A stretch of 64,000 bases of DNA from positions 61,359,774-61,423,773 of the forward strand of contig OX439046.1 in the NCBI GenBank assembly GCA_949317995.1, written 5' to 3'. Positions within the stretch are counted from its first letter, which is position 1, and the number at the start of each line of letters is the position of its first letter. Source of the stretch: Acholoe squamosa (Eukaryota; Annelida; Polychaeta; Phyllodocida; Polynoidae). The notes beneath the pieces are model-generated. The model ran no database searches, was not told the DNA's origin, and saw only the letters and a list, made by a program, of their open reading frames with translations. The position numbers and the translations under genes are program-made. Positions 10,613 to 22,061 of the stretch are shown piece by piece.

Positions 10613-11998
10613 GTGGGGGTATTTCCATCCAGCAGTACATAACCTCTAGGCTAGACATTTTAGACTTGTAGACCCCTCTCAACATGTAGTGCTACTACGT
10701 GTAGAGAAAATGATTATAAATAGAAATTAAAGATAAATATGAATAATCTGAATGGATCCATTCAATTGAGAGGTACTGAGGTACCTCCATTATATAAACA
10801 TATTGTAGGTTGGATAATCATAGCCATGTGCAACCAAGCCCTTATTGAGTGCCTATTTCGTTACTCAACTGGGATCATTCACATCAACTATAATAGACTT
10901 ATACAGTGTAGGACAAATCTTAACCACATTACCTCTACCTGTACTGGAACCTGTACTTGTAGACCTTGCCGTACACGTACAGGTATACATTTAACAATCT
11001 TAACCTCTCTAATGTATTACAGTTACACCCACTGGAATATAAGATGGGCTAGGTCGCTATACCTTTAGAACTACATATACACAGATCGAACCTTCTACAC
11101 GACACCTAACGTTATACACAGGTAGAACATTAGGTACACTTCTAAGAAAATTCAAATGCACTTAGATGTTCTTTTGTTAGGATAACATACTGACAGAGGA
11201 TGGATTTCTGAGAGCATTGTCATACGCCAAAGTGACAAATAGAAACAGAGATGATCTGTATCACATCAAAGCAATAAGCACTTCCTTATCTATTCATACT
11301 TAGGTGCTCTGAGCTCTTTGTCATTCTCGGCTACCACTGTATGACCGAATGTATTGTCCCTCTACTTTCTGTTTACTGCAAACACAAAACCTTTTATTAT
11401 GATATTGCACTGTGCCTGGAGTTTACATAGCCAGCAGTATTTCATACTCAATGATTGCAATCATCTTGTAGCTTTCGTATGTCTTCATATATATAGGGGT
11501 CAATAATTTCCAGTAGCCATGGTGATGTAGGAGGATTAGATTTTACCTGTTGGCCTCATCGATTTGTTATAACAGGGGTATCTGAGTTATCATATAACAG
11601 AGAGTCAAGATGGCATACCAAACCAAGCTATCAATAGTCAATATGGCCTTTGTAAAATGATCTGTAAAATGGTCGTATAGATCTGTGCTTAGGTACCAGG
11701 ACAAATAAGTGACCAGCCACCCAAGTGGGACTGAGAGAGTACTAAATTGACTCATTCATGTGTCGGCCATTTGTCCGGAAGAGGAGACGCTAAGAGTACT
11801 ATAACATTGAAATGCCTTTGTACCTTAACTTAAACAAGGCACTAAATTAGTTGAAGGTTCATCTAAGACATCCCCAGCTAGCTACCTGTGAAGTCCTCAC
11901 ACATACAGTGGGAGAAGCTCAAAGTCACCATACTTCAACCTGGAATATGGATGGTCATACTTCTATACACAGAGTAGCTCAATCTCTTCTCCCTCTGA
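10613..11998. other. Non-coding stretch
   Basis: No exon, RNA gene or defined repeat that I can support. A small inverted word, ACCTGTAC with GTACAGGT, lies near 10940-10990. Confidence 0.45.
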
Positions 11999-12001
11999 GT
12001 A

Positions 12002-12009
12002 TATATAAA
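12002..12009 (+). promoter_or_regulatory. TATA-box-like TATATAAA
   Basis: A consensus TATATAAA lies 70 bp upstream of the acceptor of the 12079-12136 exon candidate. A start site near 12032 would instead make 12032-12136 a first exon ending at the strong GTAAGT donor. The near-palindrome TTGAGCAGCTCAA follows at about 12014. Confidence 0.25.
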
Positions 12010-12078
12010 CTCCCTTGAGCAGCTCAAACCACTGAGAGGTTTGGTTGTGACTGTGCATGTTACCTGTTTACCTGTCAG

Positions 12079-12136
12079 TTTAAGGTCGCTCAGTGCGAGT
12101 CGTTCGATTTTGTCTGGTTGGCAGCAGGGGTGGCAG
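12079..12136 (+). CDS. Candidate internal exon with consensus splice sites
   Basis: The 58 nt are flanked by a pyrimidine-rich acceptor (TTTACCTGTCAG) and a perfect CAG|GTAAGT donor. In phase 0 it reads FKVAQCESFDFVWLAAGVA plus one base, which fits directly after the phase-0 ILLKE donors at 3682 and 4886. The 1-nt overhang matches the start of the next candidate (17204). One other frame is also open, and the TATA-like word upstream allows a reading as an untranslated first exon. Confidence 0.35.
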
Positions 12137-12139
12137 GTA

Positions 12140-12340
12140 AGTTAGTATCAGATGGGATGAATGTTTTCTATGATACCCAATTTTCTTCACGGCGCACACC
12201 TCACAGTGCCTTTCTAGCTGGTTGCACGTGTGAATTTCGGGTAGGAAATTACCAAATGTAAGGTCTTCCAGATGTGTGCACCACTCTCTTTGCATAGTAA
12301 TGCTCTTGGATGGTGGACCACTACTGCCTTTGTCCCAAGG
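12140..12340 (-). pseudogene. Possible decayed piggyBac-type transposase C-terminus
   Basis: A reverse-strand frame reads a linker (PPSKSI), then LEDLTFGNFLPEIHT, then ERHCEVCAVKKIGYHRKH. This recalls the end of piggyBac-derived transposases, where a short F-P segment precedes a Cys-x2-Cys zinc-binding tail. Only the first Cys pair is convincing, and nothing upstream restores the catalytic domain. It may be a fossil fragment or coincidence. Confidence 0.2.
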
Positions 12341-13787
12341 TCAAATCTTTTCTTAGAGGAGGTTAGGAAAGGAGAAGACCACAGAGCAAATTCTCATCTC
12401 CCTATTAGCTGTTGCACATACAGTGTCCCCCCAATGTATGGCAAAGGTTAGATTACGTGGGCATTTGAAAGTTATATTAAGATAACATGTAGAAATGCTT
12501 ACACGCTGCTAAATCATTCCAAAAGTTTAGAATTTTGGGTTGACCATTGGAATATTTGTAGGAGACCTCTTGGTTAAGTATAATTTTCTATGAAATGTCC
12601 GGTTCGGTTCCACTGAAACATTAGTGGCCTCTCGGGACCTCATGTGGGCTTTAGAGGTTCATCGAGATTTTTTTCTGAGGGATTCTGATTAGATGTATGA
12701 TTAAGCATCTTTCACCATAGATAGGCCTACAACTGAGAAGCAATTTGCCTTTCTGATATGAAGAGGTAGGTTGGAGGAGAGATAGATACAAAAGGAAAAA
12801 TCACATAGATTGGCTCTGTGATCTCCAGAGACAGAATGCATAATTTCCACCTCCATGTGGGTTTACCTACCTCATCTCCTTTCGCCTTAGGCATCAAATA
12901 AGCTCATGATTGGATGCTGGCCAGCCCAAATTAGATTAACCACGCCTTACAATAGCATATAGCAATAAGGAAATGGCTTTAGGTAGTGTTAACAGCACAG
13001 TGTTACATCATATTCCTCAAAGGGTATTCAGCATACAATTAGTCATTTTCTAAGGTGTATATACGTTAAGTGTCTGCTTTACACGACCATTTACCTGTAC
13101 ATATTTGTATGTATGCATAATGCATTTGATTGCCTAGCAATTTGTACAGAAACACATAGACAAAACTAATTCTAAATCCTGTCCGAGGTTTAACTTAACT
13201 ATCAATTCCAAGAACACCATAAGCTGGTGCTTGATGTTGATGGACTGTTCCATTGATAATCCATAAACCAAATCGATCCATAAACCAAAATGCAAACTTG
13301 TTGTTGAGCTTGTATGGCAGTTGTTACAGAATAAAAAAAAAGCGGGAGTTACGGAACACTTGTAATTAACCGTTTTCGTTCCAACAGATCTTTTTTTTTA
13401 TAATGTATATTTGTTTTTGTCTGCGCTACAGTCTCCTCCTACTCTCCTGTCGGAGATTTTAAGCTTACACATATCTAATCTGCTACAAAGATACTACATG
13501 TAGTTACAGTAGGGAAGGTGGGGGTGAGCATAACCTCGGTCTATTTGCACTCACTGATAGGATAGCTGCTTCACATGAGGGCTTGACACTGTGAATGCTA
13601 CAGGATCCCTTGAACTTAACTTTTACATGCAACGTACTGGTTAGTTAGTCGTCTACTACTCATTATCTCACGATTTTGGCTTGGACAGTGCTTTTTTGCT
13701 CATAACCCACATGCATTATCAAGCCATAACCCTACTCTCAGACCTTTTCTTCATCTTCAAGAAGGTGCTGGTTTCAATCCGGACATG
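12341..13787. other. Non-coding stretch
   Basis: AT-rich, with A/T homopolymers near 13330-13400. No exon or defined repeat seen. Confidence 0.45.
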
Positions 13788-13850
13788 TTAATAAATTGGA
13801 GAAGTATACAATGTCAACTCCTCCATACATATCCTGCTAAAACCATTTAG

Positions 13851-13925
13851 GTTCAACGGGGAATCGATCCCCGGCCGCTGGGGCAGGAAGCGAGCTCGCT
13901 GTCCACTATACCAAGGCGACCGGTG
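13851..13925 (-). mobile_element. tRNA-like SINE head
   Basis: On the reverse strand, TTGGTATAGTGGACAGCG is an A-box-like sequence close to Asp/Glu/Gly-type tRNAs. GGGGATCGATTCCCC forms a perfect B-box/T-arm. The outer ends pair for only about three bases, so an intact acceptor stem is absent. A SINE or tRNA pseudogene fits better than a working tRNA. Confidence 0.55.
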
Positions 13926-14087
13926 GTAGAACCCAATACACATGGAAGATATCGAAAAGTTGTCCGACATACCTGAAGTTTACAGAGCTCGTTAGCATAG
14001 ATTTCAATGTAGCCTGATGGAGTTATTAACAGAGAACCATCCTTAGATATCCTATATGAACATGCCATGCCTAATTTCTCCATTTTG

Positions 14088-14292
14088 TTCGAAATAAATA
14101 AGAATCCATTGATTTTCCACATCGATACGAGTCGGGACCCACCCCGTCTGGCCATTCCTTGCTCGACGCGTGGCTGACCTAGTTCTTACATCCGGGCACC
14201 TACCCGCTTCATCAACAAGATGAAATGGCCGTGTACCGGGCCGTGTGCATTGGATCGTTATGGAAAATCAATGGATTCTTATTTATTTCGAA
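14088..14292. mobile_element. Inverted-repeat element with perfect 32-bp arms
   Basis: Bases 14088-14119 are the exact reverse complement of 14261-14292. Similarity continues outward with TCCATTTTG-like words. The ~140-bp spacer has no recognisable coding. It looks like a non-autonomous terminal-inverted-repeat element. Confidence 0.7.
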
Positions 14293-14561
14293 GAAAATGG
14301 ATACAAAATGAAGGCGAACACCAACTAGAGATTGTATATTTGGCAGTGGTAGAATAACAGGGCTTGACATCCTTGGATTATACCCGAAAAATCGTTGGAA
14401 AGATGAGGGTATGACGGGTGGAGTAAAAAGCAATGGCTACGGTGGACTGGCATACCGAGCGGATTGCATGCACTTACAAAATGTCTTCTCCTGGATTAAT
14501 TCTTGGGTTATAAGGTAAGAAATTAATACAAAATGGAGGAATCTATGAGATAAATGCCTTT

Positions 14562-14690
14562 ATGTATGTTATGGGAACGCACTCGTGGATTTACGGGTTA
14601 ATAATCCACGACCCCCTAATAATCCACTCCCCCTTCGGGGTCGTGGATTATTAACCCGTAAATCCACTCGTGCGTTCCCATAACATACAT
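14562..14690. mobile_element. Foldback hairpin with 54-bp arms
   Basis: Arms 14562-14615 and 14637-14690 are reverse complements except at a short CTCG/CGAG inversion, separated by a 21-nt loop. On either strand the transcript would fold into a long hairpin. It is typical of a young foldback MITE. Confidence 0.85.
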
Positions 14691-15218
14691 TAAACGCATA
14701 TTAGTCCATTAGCCTTACGCGCCAGCAGTTTATTAACCCAGTAGGTTTGATACTGTTTTGCACTGGTGATTTACTCGCCATTTCCGCTTCCATAAAGCAG
14801 AGTGGTGAAGAAGCATTAAAGCGATATGCTACTCATAAGGACTAATATGTATGACATTCTCAGATTCTGGGTTCAGCTTTCAGTTATGATGTACATGGGT
14901 ATCTTTTACTGCCTGTACTGTATCCGTGCCAGGATATCATAAAGCCAGCCCAAATTTCTCCGTACATGTGCACAACAGTATACCTTATCATAATGCCATT
15001 TCACCTTATCTAGCCCACATTAACTCGTAGGCTACAACGTCCATAAGCATCAAGAAGAATGGCTTGTGCAGCAATGGCTTATGTAGTAAAGCTGAGGTCT
15101 CTACACCTGTCTTGAGATCAGCCAATCTCCTTGCCCTTGTCTAACAACACAGTGCTTGTGGGTACTCTAGTATTTTGCCCATTAGTCACCAATACTGCAC
15201 CCATGCAGCAATACCACG

Positions 15219-15580
15219 AGGGTGTTGCTCCTATTGTAAAAAGAGCTGTGAGTATGTGCCCTCTTTTCTAAACAAGTTGTGCACTGCTACACCTAAGTAC
15301 TTGCACTCCCCACATTAGTCTGAAAAGTCACCTGCCTTGTTTAAAATAGAGAGAGCTGCACACCAGGTACCTACTCATGTCACATGCTCTATAGCTTATT
15401 ATACTGACTGACTTTTCGTAACTAGGTACCTACTCAAATCCCCCTTTTTTAGCACCGTACTTGAAAGACCACTTGTGAGCAACAAAAGGGACAAGTTATA
15501 GCGACATGAGAAGAAAGGACTGGAAATGAGGGCATTTTTTATGCAGCTCTTCCTTTTACTATAGGAGCAACACCCTCCAC
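15219..15580. mobile_element. MITE-like element with about 50-bp terminal inverted repeats
   Basis: The left end reads GAGGGTGTTGCTCCTATTGT and the right end is its imperfect reverse complement (to about 15577). The match extends inward through AAAAGAGCTG and GCCCTC. The centre holds a direct repeat, AGGTACCTACTCA, at about 15366 and 15424. No transposase frame. Confidence 0.65.
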
Positions 15581-15805
15581 ATGGCGGATACAGTCCCAAA
15601 TCGTCAGCACGATGCACAAAAACTGTGGAGTTCTACAGTGCTATAAGCGTGCTGCATCAGAACAAATTTTGCCTTGCAGTAGTTAACATGCTATCCTTAA
15701 TTGTTTATTTCATGACGAGTCCCTGGAGTGTATATGTGCAAGGAGTTAGTGAGTACACAAAGCATGCCTTAATGACAGAACCAGCCTTGGACAGTTTGAA
15801 ATCTT

Positions 15806-15870
15806 CAGGAGGTTAATTCAAAACAGTACTAATCAGTGCTAATTTGCCACTGTTTTGAATTAACCTCCTG
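15806..15870. repeat. Perfect 22-bp inverted repeat with 21-nt loop
   Basis: 15806-15827 (CAGGAGGTTAATTCAAAACA...) is the exact reverse complement of 15849-15870. It makes a stable hairpin on either strand. Confidence 0.85.
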
Positions 15871-16498
15871 GGGCTGTAATATGATAGGTCAATGTATGAG
15901 AAACCTGATTACAAATGGGACCATGAGGGAGAATTGGCGTGTATCCAGGTAAAACCTACGTAATTTATCAGCTCGTATAAGTACATACTCTTTGTTTGAA
16001 TTTATAAGCTGTTGTCATGAAGAAGTATACCTATCTTTGAGGGGCCTTAAATAAACGCCGGTATTGAAAAAGCACTGAAGCCTAGTTGAAATAAGTAACC
16101 CTTAAGGTTCTCGCACTCGCTATGGTATATCAATATATCCCAGGTATTTACACAAGTAATGGTAACCTCCCTCCCTTTCTCCAGTTCATCAATTTGAACT
16201 CAGTCCTTTTGGGCTCAAGTAACGTCCATGGATACTTTGATCAGTAGTGAGAAATGCTAATGGGAAATACTACCTGAAAATGAATGCATTCCCAAATTGC
16301 TGGCATTTTAGCTCAATGCGAGGTTGGCTGATAGATTTGCCAGCCTATACTACCAGTCTTTCACTGGAGGGAATCTCTCAAGATGGTTCAACTACACACA
16401 TTCACTTTGGTTTGAAACCTGCAAAATTAGAGTGGGTGATAATGATAGTAGGTAATGCACTGCCACTGATCTCTGCGATTAGCATGTAATGTAGTAAT

Positions 16499-16879
16499 TA
16501 CCGTAGTGGCCCATTTAAGCACCTGGATGCACATTATTTAGATTCCCTTGCACCCCAGCACTTATTTGAGTGAGTGAGTAATAGATGTTTAACGCCATTT
16601 CGACAGATAAGGTCATATTCATGGAGAGAACTACATTACACAATTTCACAGGGGAATGTGTCAGTGCCCGCGCATATGTGCACCACAAACATCCCGAGGG
16701 GATAGGAAAGAGGAGAAATAGACCATTTTAAGTGGGCTAGGGAAGCCCTAGCACTTATTTGAGACAGGCACTTAATTTAATACTGTTTTTAGTGCTTAAG
16801 ACTGATTTCAGTACCCCCGGCTCTTATTCGAGACCGGTGCTTATTTGAGACCCCGGCACTTAAACCGGCAATTACGGTA
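16499..16879. mobile_element. MITE family C: TACCGTA-ended element with TTAAGCACC arms
   Basis: The ends are TACCGTAGTGGCCCATTTAA and, inverted, TACCGTAATTGCCGGTTTAA. The interior repeats CTTATTTGAGACCGG-type words. Related copies or fragments occur at 16040, 46300 and 56593. Confidence 0.6.
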
Positions 16880-17203
16880 CATAGGGTTTTGGTAGGGCAG
16901 TCATACCACTCCATTCATTAGTGACCATTATGCAGGGCTGTAATGGCATTACCGGGAGAGATCACACTACGATTTGAAGGGGTCTAATCGTATCATCTTG
17001 TGATACCCCTTCCTGATGTACAATGCATTAATTAAGCGGCCCTTAGTCTATATAAAGTGGCCCCTGATGAATACAAACGTATTGGGTTCCATTCCCAGAG
17101 GCTGTAAAACCATCGCCTACATCGCCCACAGCAGTAATGCCGCAAACTGAAGTATTCATGAACCAAATGTAGCAGTAGTTCCCTGTAGGGTGATCTGATT
17201 CAG

Positions 17204-17334
17204 CCAGTTGTCATACAATGATCATCTGTAACAAGGCAGTAATCAAAGTAGGGGCAGCTGTGTGTGTACTGGTCTTGTCCCTGGGACTCTATGGAGGCTC
17301 ATTTGTGTATTGCTTCATATTGCTTATGGATAGG
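17204..17334 (+). CDS. Candidate exon encoding a transmembrane segment
   Basis: The acceptor GATCTGATTCAG and donor AGG|GTAAGG enclose 131 open nt. The reading contains IICNKAVIKVGAAVCVLVLS followed by LGLYGGSFVYCFILLMD: basic residues and then about 28 hydrophobic ones, a plausible membrane helix. The exon starts with two bases that complete the codon left by 12136 and ends in phase 0. The acceptor tract is only moderately pyrimidine-rich. Family unknown; chance is not excluded. Confidence 0.33.
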
Positions 17335-17610
17335 GTAAGGGCGGTTTTCCACCAGGTGCCCATTATGGTAGCCCTATTGGCCACTAGGCGCTTCCATCAG
17401 CCGACAAGAGGCATCTCCCTCCATTGAATGCTATGATAGAAGTCGGCTGACGGTAGTAGTAGGATGGGGCTATCAGCCGATAGAGCACACATACCGGATA
17501 GTCGAAAATGGGCTTCATGTGGTAAGGATATAATTGTTTGTACTGGATTCAGCAATGGAGTATTTGCCCAACTAGTACTTACTTATGTCCTTCACACACA
17601 GCCAAATTGA

Positions 17611-17730
17611 CAGCATGATGTACCAATCCAATGCTGACAAGCACACTCACCAGCACTTCTTCCTCGCATCATGACGACCAATAGGCATCATACACAAGTG
17701 CACATATTTGGAGCCTCTAAAGGGCTAAGC
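17611..17730. repeat. Dispersed family A copy
   Basis: Contains CATGATGTACCAATCCAATGC, then CACTCACCAGCACTTC, CGCATCATGACGACCAATAG and the terminal AAAGGGCTAA typical of the family. Diverged. Confidence 0.6.
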
Positions 17731-17734
17731 AAAA

Positions 17735-19891
17735 ATATTCATCCTTGAGGTATGGGCACAGTGAGCCCTTTTGTCTTTTGACATTCTGTTACTTGTTGGC
17801 ACGGGCAGGTGTCCCTGCAATAAATACAGGCCACCTGAGAGGCATTGTCTCTTTAGCCATACTGTATTATGTCTTGAAATTTGTGATATTGATTTTTCTC
17901 ATCCCAATAGAGAGAGCAGACTCAGTAGAGTAGGGAACAGTGCGGTACCTTCTGTGGATAATGATTGCATACTCTTTTAATTAAAGGGGGGCTAGCACGG
18001 CAAAGTACAACATGGGTACCAACCCAAAAATCGTTGGTAAACTCGCAGGAACCAGCGAAGCAGCCTGATTGGACAAGGGGTTGTCACATGACCTTTTAAT
18101 GCGCGCATGCATTCGCCATGCCAGGGACGCTTTAATGCATAACGTCCATTCTTTATGATGCAAGGTTCTAGCCAAGATAAGTAAAATCCCAATGGCACAT
18201 TGATGGGTCAATTCGATCCTACATGGCTAATACCCCGGGCCGCTGCACTCCTGAGAGGTTGGCATGATGCTTGTAGGCATTGCTGGTAAGATATTGTATC
18301 GCCGTATCATGATGACATACAGCTCTGCCTACAGATGATGCCTATTGAGACCTTAAAATGATAAGTGCTAAATTTCTCTTCCCCGATTTTATCATAGTGA
18401 AACAGGAACACTATATCCATACAGAACAAATGAGAAAAGAATAACACACCATGTTCAGCCTGGCACTTAGGGTAATTTGTTGACTGGCCCTACTGCGTGA
18501 ATGGAGGTTCTTAGGCGTAGGCAACACAGCTATCTCAATCTACACTGTACTACAAAGTAGGCCCCAGTTTCAACAGCTATCACTTTAACCCTTCCTTCCT
18601 AAACTCCAATGGAATCATTTCTGTGGATGCAATGGTTGCTTCCAGGTAGAATGGATGGAGGGAAATACCCTATTATCTCATAATCTTTCTTCTACCTGGT
18701 ATACTTACTGTTGTAAACCTCTTAATACAACAGTTTTGATGGTTCAAGGATTTTTCTTCTTTAATTTAGTTTGATGATAAACAAAAAAATCGTAGATGAG
18801 TAACTCACCAGGATTGTCTTTTGTTCTGACTGCAGCATTGGTGAGTCACTTATAGTTAAAATTGCCAAAGCGCATTTAGGCACTATCTACGCCTTAAATG
18901 TTTGGCCAAGTTGCCCACTCTTGCACTATCTTCCCTGTTGCTGTACTTGACTGTTGTGTACTGTAGTCAGTGTGAAGTATAAGAGCATGTAAGGTGTCTT
19001 TATCTGACAAAGGTGTATCCTTTTGCCAGTGCTAAACATGGACATTAGTACTCTAAAGACTGTCAGTGACAATAGCCTTTAGCTTCCAACCCACCAGTTG
19101 GGGCTTGACTGGCCTACCAAAATACCCATGTAACAAAAACAACCACTCATCACCACCACCCCCTATACAAAGTAACACGCACTGTACACTTAAGGTGTGT
19201 CTGTTGTATGTTATCAGGTCTATAAATAGTAAGCACCAGGTACCTGCACCAGCTCATACCTGCTCCCCTCCCCCAGCTATGAGCTGCTCATTGATTTAGT
19301 ATGGGAACACAGGTATATGATCAAGCTTCTTATTATCACAGCCTGTACCAGTGCTATCCATTGTTTATTTTTTTCATATCTAGTAGAGGCACTACATATT
19401 TATGTATACTTACATTTTATTTATACACAATTACATAATGTTTCCATTTTTTATTGGAGGTTGCAAATAACCAATTAAACTTATAATGCTGACAGCATTA
19501 ATATGTTGACTTTTTGAACATTTCTTTCACCTCCATTTTGAGGTGTTGACTGCATTGCACCTGCCCATTGCATCTCTCTCGAGTTTTTCCAACACTATGT
19601 CAGGTACAACAAAACCATATTTTAGCGTAGAGATCCAAAGATGAATCTCTCCGGGTTGTGAATGATAAGCAGTCTGGAGTCATGATTCAGTTATTCAAAA
19701 TGGGAATACAATAGAATAAAATTGACAAAACTCCAGTTTTGCTATCTCAGACGATTGGATCATATTGAAAGGAACAAGTCATTTTCTATTGATATAAAAA
19801 TGACCACAATATTCTAATGATTATTATGATCTGATTTGACATAGTCAGTCTGCAATGAGTAGAAAACATTTCCACATCTTGCTATCTCTAG
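17735..19891. other. Intron-like non-coding stretch
   Basis: No exon supported. Holds a family A fragment near 18250-18330, a MEF2-like word at 19220-19229 and scattered GGGAAATACCC words near 18660. Confidence 0.4.
19220..19229 (+). promoter_or_regulatory. MEF2-consensus word CTATAAATAG (2 of 4)
   Basis: Perfect 10-mer, same strand as the other three copies. Confidence 0.2.
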
Positions 19892-19945
19892 GACTGTGCA
19901 TGTGAGATGCTCAATCCTATTAGGGACTGTGTACAGGTTGTACAG
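19892..19945 (+). CDS. Candidate 54-nt exon
   Basis: A strong acceptor (CTTGCTATCTCTAG) and a strong CAG|GTGAGC donor enclose 18 codons reading DCACEMLNPIRDCVQVVQ, phase 0 in and out. That phase matches the end of the 17204-17334 candidate. The splice signals are better than average, but the exon is short. Confidence 0.3.
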
Positions 19946-20276
19946 GTGAGCGCTTTGCATGATCTGCCTGTCGTGACAAACGAGGTGAATCCTTCAGAGT
20001 ATTGATACAAACATGCGAGCCACACCGACTTTTATTAATAGGAATCAGGGTAATACAAGAGGGACAATGCAACACGCTGGGAGGTCATTCTGTACCATTG
20101 TTTCATGTCAGCATTTTGTAGATGCTTATCTGAACAATGTTTTGCCAACAGGGATCTTGTATTCTATATTATTGATTGATTTACTGAATATACTCTTATC
20201 TAGATAACAGAGTTCAAATCTGATTTTTAAGCACAATAATACACAACACGAAACATCATAAATCAATAAACATGGA

Positions 20277-20281
<5 letters not shown>

Positions 20282-20310
<29 letters not shown>

Positions 20311-20400
20311 CAGGGGGAGAGAGAAAGGAACAGAGACAGAGAGACAGAAACAGAGAGACAGGGACAGAGATAGACAGAGACTGAAATACAGAGAGAAAAG
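20282..20400 (+). repeat. (GA)n microsatellite grading into GACAGA repeats
   Basis: About 14 perfect GA units at 20282-20310, then degenerate GAGACAGA words to about 20400. Confidence 0.9.
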
Positions 20401-20529
20401 AGAGTTATCTGTATGACCTTCACTAAAAGTCAGAATCCACACATTGGACATTTCAAACAGACTCACACAGGAGAGTGTTTCATCATATGACATTGGTACT
20501 GAATAGAGTTGAGCTCCGAGGACTGACAC

Positions 20530-21285
20530 TGCTTACTAGGCTAAATATGTGGAAGGCGTGGTATGAGGCCATGACACCATTAGAAATTCAGATTACATGC
20601 GGCACCTGCAGCTATGATCTTCACACGGCGCTTAGTATGAGATCTGATAGGGTCGGGCTGTGGACCATTTATTACAGGCTTTGCTATATTGAGATGGCAA
20701 GTCAGTGCTGGGAATAGGGCGTGGTTCTGTAACTGAAGCTTTATAAAGAGAATGCGGGCAAACAAACCCCTGGTAGCATGATCAGTCGGTTCCTTTGCAT
20801 ATCATTTACCTAGAATATAGATAAAAGCGATAACACATACATATAGATACATTATGAATTAGATGTTATTTCATGTTCAAGGCCTTACTTGCCATTAAAA
20901 TTAATGCTATTAAACAGTAAGGCAAAGGAAATAATTAATCAATAAACTCTATCGGATCTAGAAGGGGTGCGTGGGGGCCCTCCTTTTCCCCTGTCCTTGC
21001 TCGTTCATTTTCCACTTTATAGCCGGAAATTGAAATAAAGATAATGAGCACGCCCCTTCTTCCCTAAATCCTGTATGTGCCACGAGCTATATTTGATTCT
21101 TGGCTCTTCAAAATCATGTACAATTCCATACCTTCAATACACCCTTTCCAGACTACTTAAAATGGATCATCATTAAAGTCAGCAGATGGATAGCAGTAAA
21201 TCTAGATGCAATCTGATTCCCCTTATAAATCTATGCTAGTTAGTAATGGAAATATATCAATTACAGATAGAATAGCCTGAATGTA
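20530..21285. other. Non-coding stretch
   Basis: Nothing supported beyond a short inverted pair, CTTACTTGCC / AGTAAGGCAA, near 20885-20925. Confidence 0.4.
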
Positions 21286-21310
21286 ATGTGTGTCTTTATT
21301 GACACCTTAG

Positions 21311-21465
21311 TCCCATCTAACACAGCGAACTTTCCTGAACATGATATAAAAGTGCACAAAGACCAAGCAGTCGAGCGTTCAATGCCGCTGCTTCCTACCA
21401 GATCCACAGCCAGCTCAGGCATCATCCATGCCCTTCCAGATAGCAAGGTGGAAAGGACCAAGTGA
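21311..21465 (+). CDS. Candidate (terminal?) exon, unknown protein
   Basis: The acceptor GTCTTTATTGACACCTTAG is pyrimidine-rich. The reading begins after two overhang bases with PSNTANFPEHDIKVHKDQAV, continues ERSMPLLPTRSTASSG and ends DSKVERTK at a TGA (21463-21465). An ATG at 21286 would also open this frame (59 codons). A donor at AGCAAG|GTGGAA (21447) would make it internal. The mixed, polar composition looks coding, but no family is recognised. Confidence 0.28.
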
Positions 21466-21549
21466 CCATTGCTGGAGGAAGTATCGCTGATAATTGTTGG
21501 CAGGTGTGGGAAGACATGGGATACAAGATATCATTATGGATGAGTACCT

Positions 21550-21770
21550 TTTACTTGTAGGGCCAGAAGCTGATTACTGGTTGTATGGCATTAAAGCTGA
21601 CCAAAACGTACACTTGCCAAGCTGGAATTTGGATATAAGTCGTATGGCATTAATACCAGCCAAAGCTTTTACTAGCCAGGCCAGAATGGGGATACCTATT
21701 GTATAGTGTTAAAATCAGCCAAACCTTTATCTTGCCAGGTAAGAATGTGGGTACTAGTTGCATGGCGGTC
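21550..21770 (+). repeat. Degenerate tandem repeat, about 59-bp unit
   Basis: Nearly four units share the pattern CCAGAATGxGGATA, TxGTATGGCATTAAxxCAGCC and AAACxTTTACTTGCCAG. The unit is not a multiple of three. The consensus CAG|GTAAGA in the last unit is a repeat feature, so I do not call it a splice donor. Confidence 0.65.
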
Positions 21771-22061
21771 CAAATCACAACACAAATATGTTGTTCCAAA
21801 TTGAATGCCTCTCCTTCTTAAAATAGTGTCATCTGGATTTCTCTGCTTAAAGTTTATTCAGTGTGTTAGAAATTATAAATTGGTAGCCATCGAACACAGT
21901 CGAGGCTCTCTTTGATCCTTTTCTATTCCCAATCATTCTTTTGCCAAAAATCACGCCCGTATTTATGACCCTACAGGCGATAGTGGAGGACCGACTTTGA
22001 CATCGCTTTGTCCGTATTTCATATAATATCAATTGATACTTGAAAAGATGAACAAAAATGA

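Noticed and set aside
13851-13925. Functional Gly/Asp-type tRNA on the - strand
   Set aside because: The T-arm is perfect but the acceptor ends pair for only about 3 bp.
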